Positions 5,520 to 6,096 of a stretch of 6,096 nt of DNA are shown here, piece after piece. How positions within the stretch are numbered: the stretch's first letter is position 1; the number at the start of each line of letters is the position of its first letter. A program made the position numbers and the translations under genes. The stretch covers positions 1 through 6,096 of the forward strand of contig JAUXTV010000225.1 of the NCBI GenBank assembly GCA_030679025.1, given 5' to 3'. This DNA is from Candidatus Woesearchaeota archaeon (lineage in GTDB: Archaea; Nanobdellota; Nanobdellia; SCGC-AAA011-G17; UBA489). The notes under the pieces were generated by a model. It was not told the DNA's origin and searched no databases. It saw nothing but the letters and a program-made list of their open reading frames with translations.

Positions 5520-5644
5520 ACTTAAACTAGATTTCGAAAATCTTCCGAAAAATCCGGAAAACTTCTAACTATATTTCAAAAGAGTAGTTTACTTCTCAAA
5601 CACCCTCACAGGATTTATAAAGAATAACTTGCTTTTACCAACAT
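5520..5644. promoter_or_regulatory. Upstream region of the DUF1016 gene with two dyads
   Basis: Just after the regulator's stop codon lie AGATTT-CGA-AAATCT (5529-5543) and TTCCGAAAAATCCGGAA (5543-5559), sharing one base. The stretch also reads as three imperfect direct repeats of about ten bases with a C-G-AAAA core. It may be an operator for the next gene or a folded 3' end of the regulator mRNA; no T-run follows, so a classical terminator is unlikely. The second dyad is about 60 bp from the downstream TATA box. Confidence 0.45.
5614..5621 (+). promoter_or_regulatory. TATA box of the DUF1016 gene
   Basis: TTTATAAA, the same octamer as at the ATPase promoter, is centred about 27 bp before the ATG at 5645. 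No ribosome site precedes the ATG, so a leaderless mRNA is expected. The spacing supports 5645 rather than a later in-frame ATG at 5684 as the start. Confidence 0.6.
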
Positions 5645-6096
5645 ATGGACAATAAAAAAAGAGGGAGTAAGACAACAAATGTAATGAATCAAAGAGCCAG
5701 AGAAAAAGAATTTCTGCAGATAGTTGAGTTCATACAGAATGCTAAAGAAAAAGCATTTCTTGCGGTTAATACTAAATTAATAGATTTATACTGGAATATT
5801 GGTAAATACATCAGCGAAAAGGTCAAAAGTGCAGAATGGGGGCAATCAGTTGTTACTGATCTAGCGAATTATATTGTACAAAAACATCCTGATTTGAAAG
5901 GATACTCTGACAAGAACTTATGGCGTATGAAGCAGTTTTACGAGGCTTACGCTAAGGATAAAAAACTCTCACCACTGGTGAGACAATTAAGCTGGACACA
6001 TAACATGATAATTCTTGTTAGGACAAAATCGTTGGAAGAAAGAGAATTTTATTTACGTTTGAGTCTCGCAGAACGCTATTCAAAACGAGAACTGGA
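5645..6096 (+). CDS. DUF1016 (YhcG-like) protein, N-terminal part, cut by the window end
   Basis: The frame is open from the ATG at 5645 to the right edge (150 codons plus two bases). It matches the N-terminal domain of the DUF1016/YhcG family: LIDLYWNIGKYISEKV (45-60), the hallmark WGQSVVTDLA (65-74), GYSDKNLWRMKQFYEAY (86-102), LSWTHNMIIL (115-124) and the closing RYSKREL (144-150). Full proteins are about 340-380 residues, and the missing C-terminal half would carry a PD-(D/E)XK nuclease-like domain. Family members occur beside restriction-modification systems and mobile elements, and are usually regarded as DNA-processing or defence-associated; the exact role is not settled. A basic leader (residues 2-21) precedes the domain. 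It is a single gene as far as visible, reading the same way as the regulator with its own leaderless promoter 125 bases downstream. Confidence 0.88.
   Translation, partial: MDNKKRGSKTTNVMNQRAREKEFLQIVEFIQNAKEKAFLAVNTKLIDLYWNIGKYISEKVKSAEWGQSVVTDLANYIVQKHPDLKGYSDKNLWRMKQFYEAYAKDKKLSPLVRQLSWTHNMIILVRTKSLEEREFYLRLSLAERYSKREL

Noticed and set aside
5529..5559. Rho-independent-style terminator after the regulator gene
   Set aside because: The dyads are short and no T-run follows. The second dyad matches the TTCC-N9-GGAA pattern at other promoters, so a regulatory site is a better reading.

Overview
The window looks like part of a metagenome contig from an AT-rich archaeon, most likely of the DPANN type (Woesearchaeota, Pacearchaeota or a relative). 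The evidence is indirect. Promoters are archaeal: TATA boxes such as TTTATAAA sit about 24-28 nt before start codons with no Shine-Dalgarno site, which points to leaderless mRNAs. Internal operon genes have GGAG-type ribosome sites. The gene content also fits: a C-terminally anchored Cys-rich surface protein, a duplicated Lrp/AsnC regulator, an AAA_14/DUF4143 ATPase and a DUF1016 nuclease-family gene. No rRNA or other taxonomic marker is present, so the assignment is tentative.

Layout. The first ~132 bases (about 57% GC, against roughly a third elsewhere) encode a piece of a histidyl-tRNA synthetase C-terminal domain. This breaks off in mid-domain and continues, in another frame, as a Cys-rich calcium-motif membrane protein ending at 851, so the left edge is a chimeric junction. 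A DUF4143 ATPase follows on the minus strand (883-2172). Upstream of it lie two 23-bp direct repeats, each holding a TTCC-N9-GGAA dyad, and then a 41-codon remnant (2398-2523) that duplicates the cytoplasmic tail of the Cys-rich protein. Three unrecognised minus-strand genes (2535-4411) form a tight operon. It diverges from a 327-residue tandem Lrp/AsnC regulator (4536-5519). The window ends inside a DUF1016 (YhcG-like) gene starting at 5645.

How it may work together. A TTCC-N9/11-GGAA dyad is found near every promoter that can be recognised: twice at the ATPase, once between the Lrp gene and the three-gene operon, and once upstream of DUF1016. By eye I find none elsewhere. The simplest inference is a small local regulon controlled by the window's own double-Lrp protein, comprising the regulator, the unknown three-gene operon, the ATPase and the nuclease-family gene. 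This is a hypothesis. The three-gene operon of unknown function is the most novel coding content.
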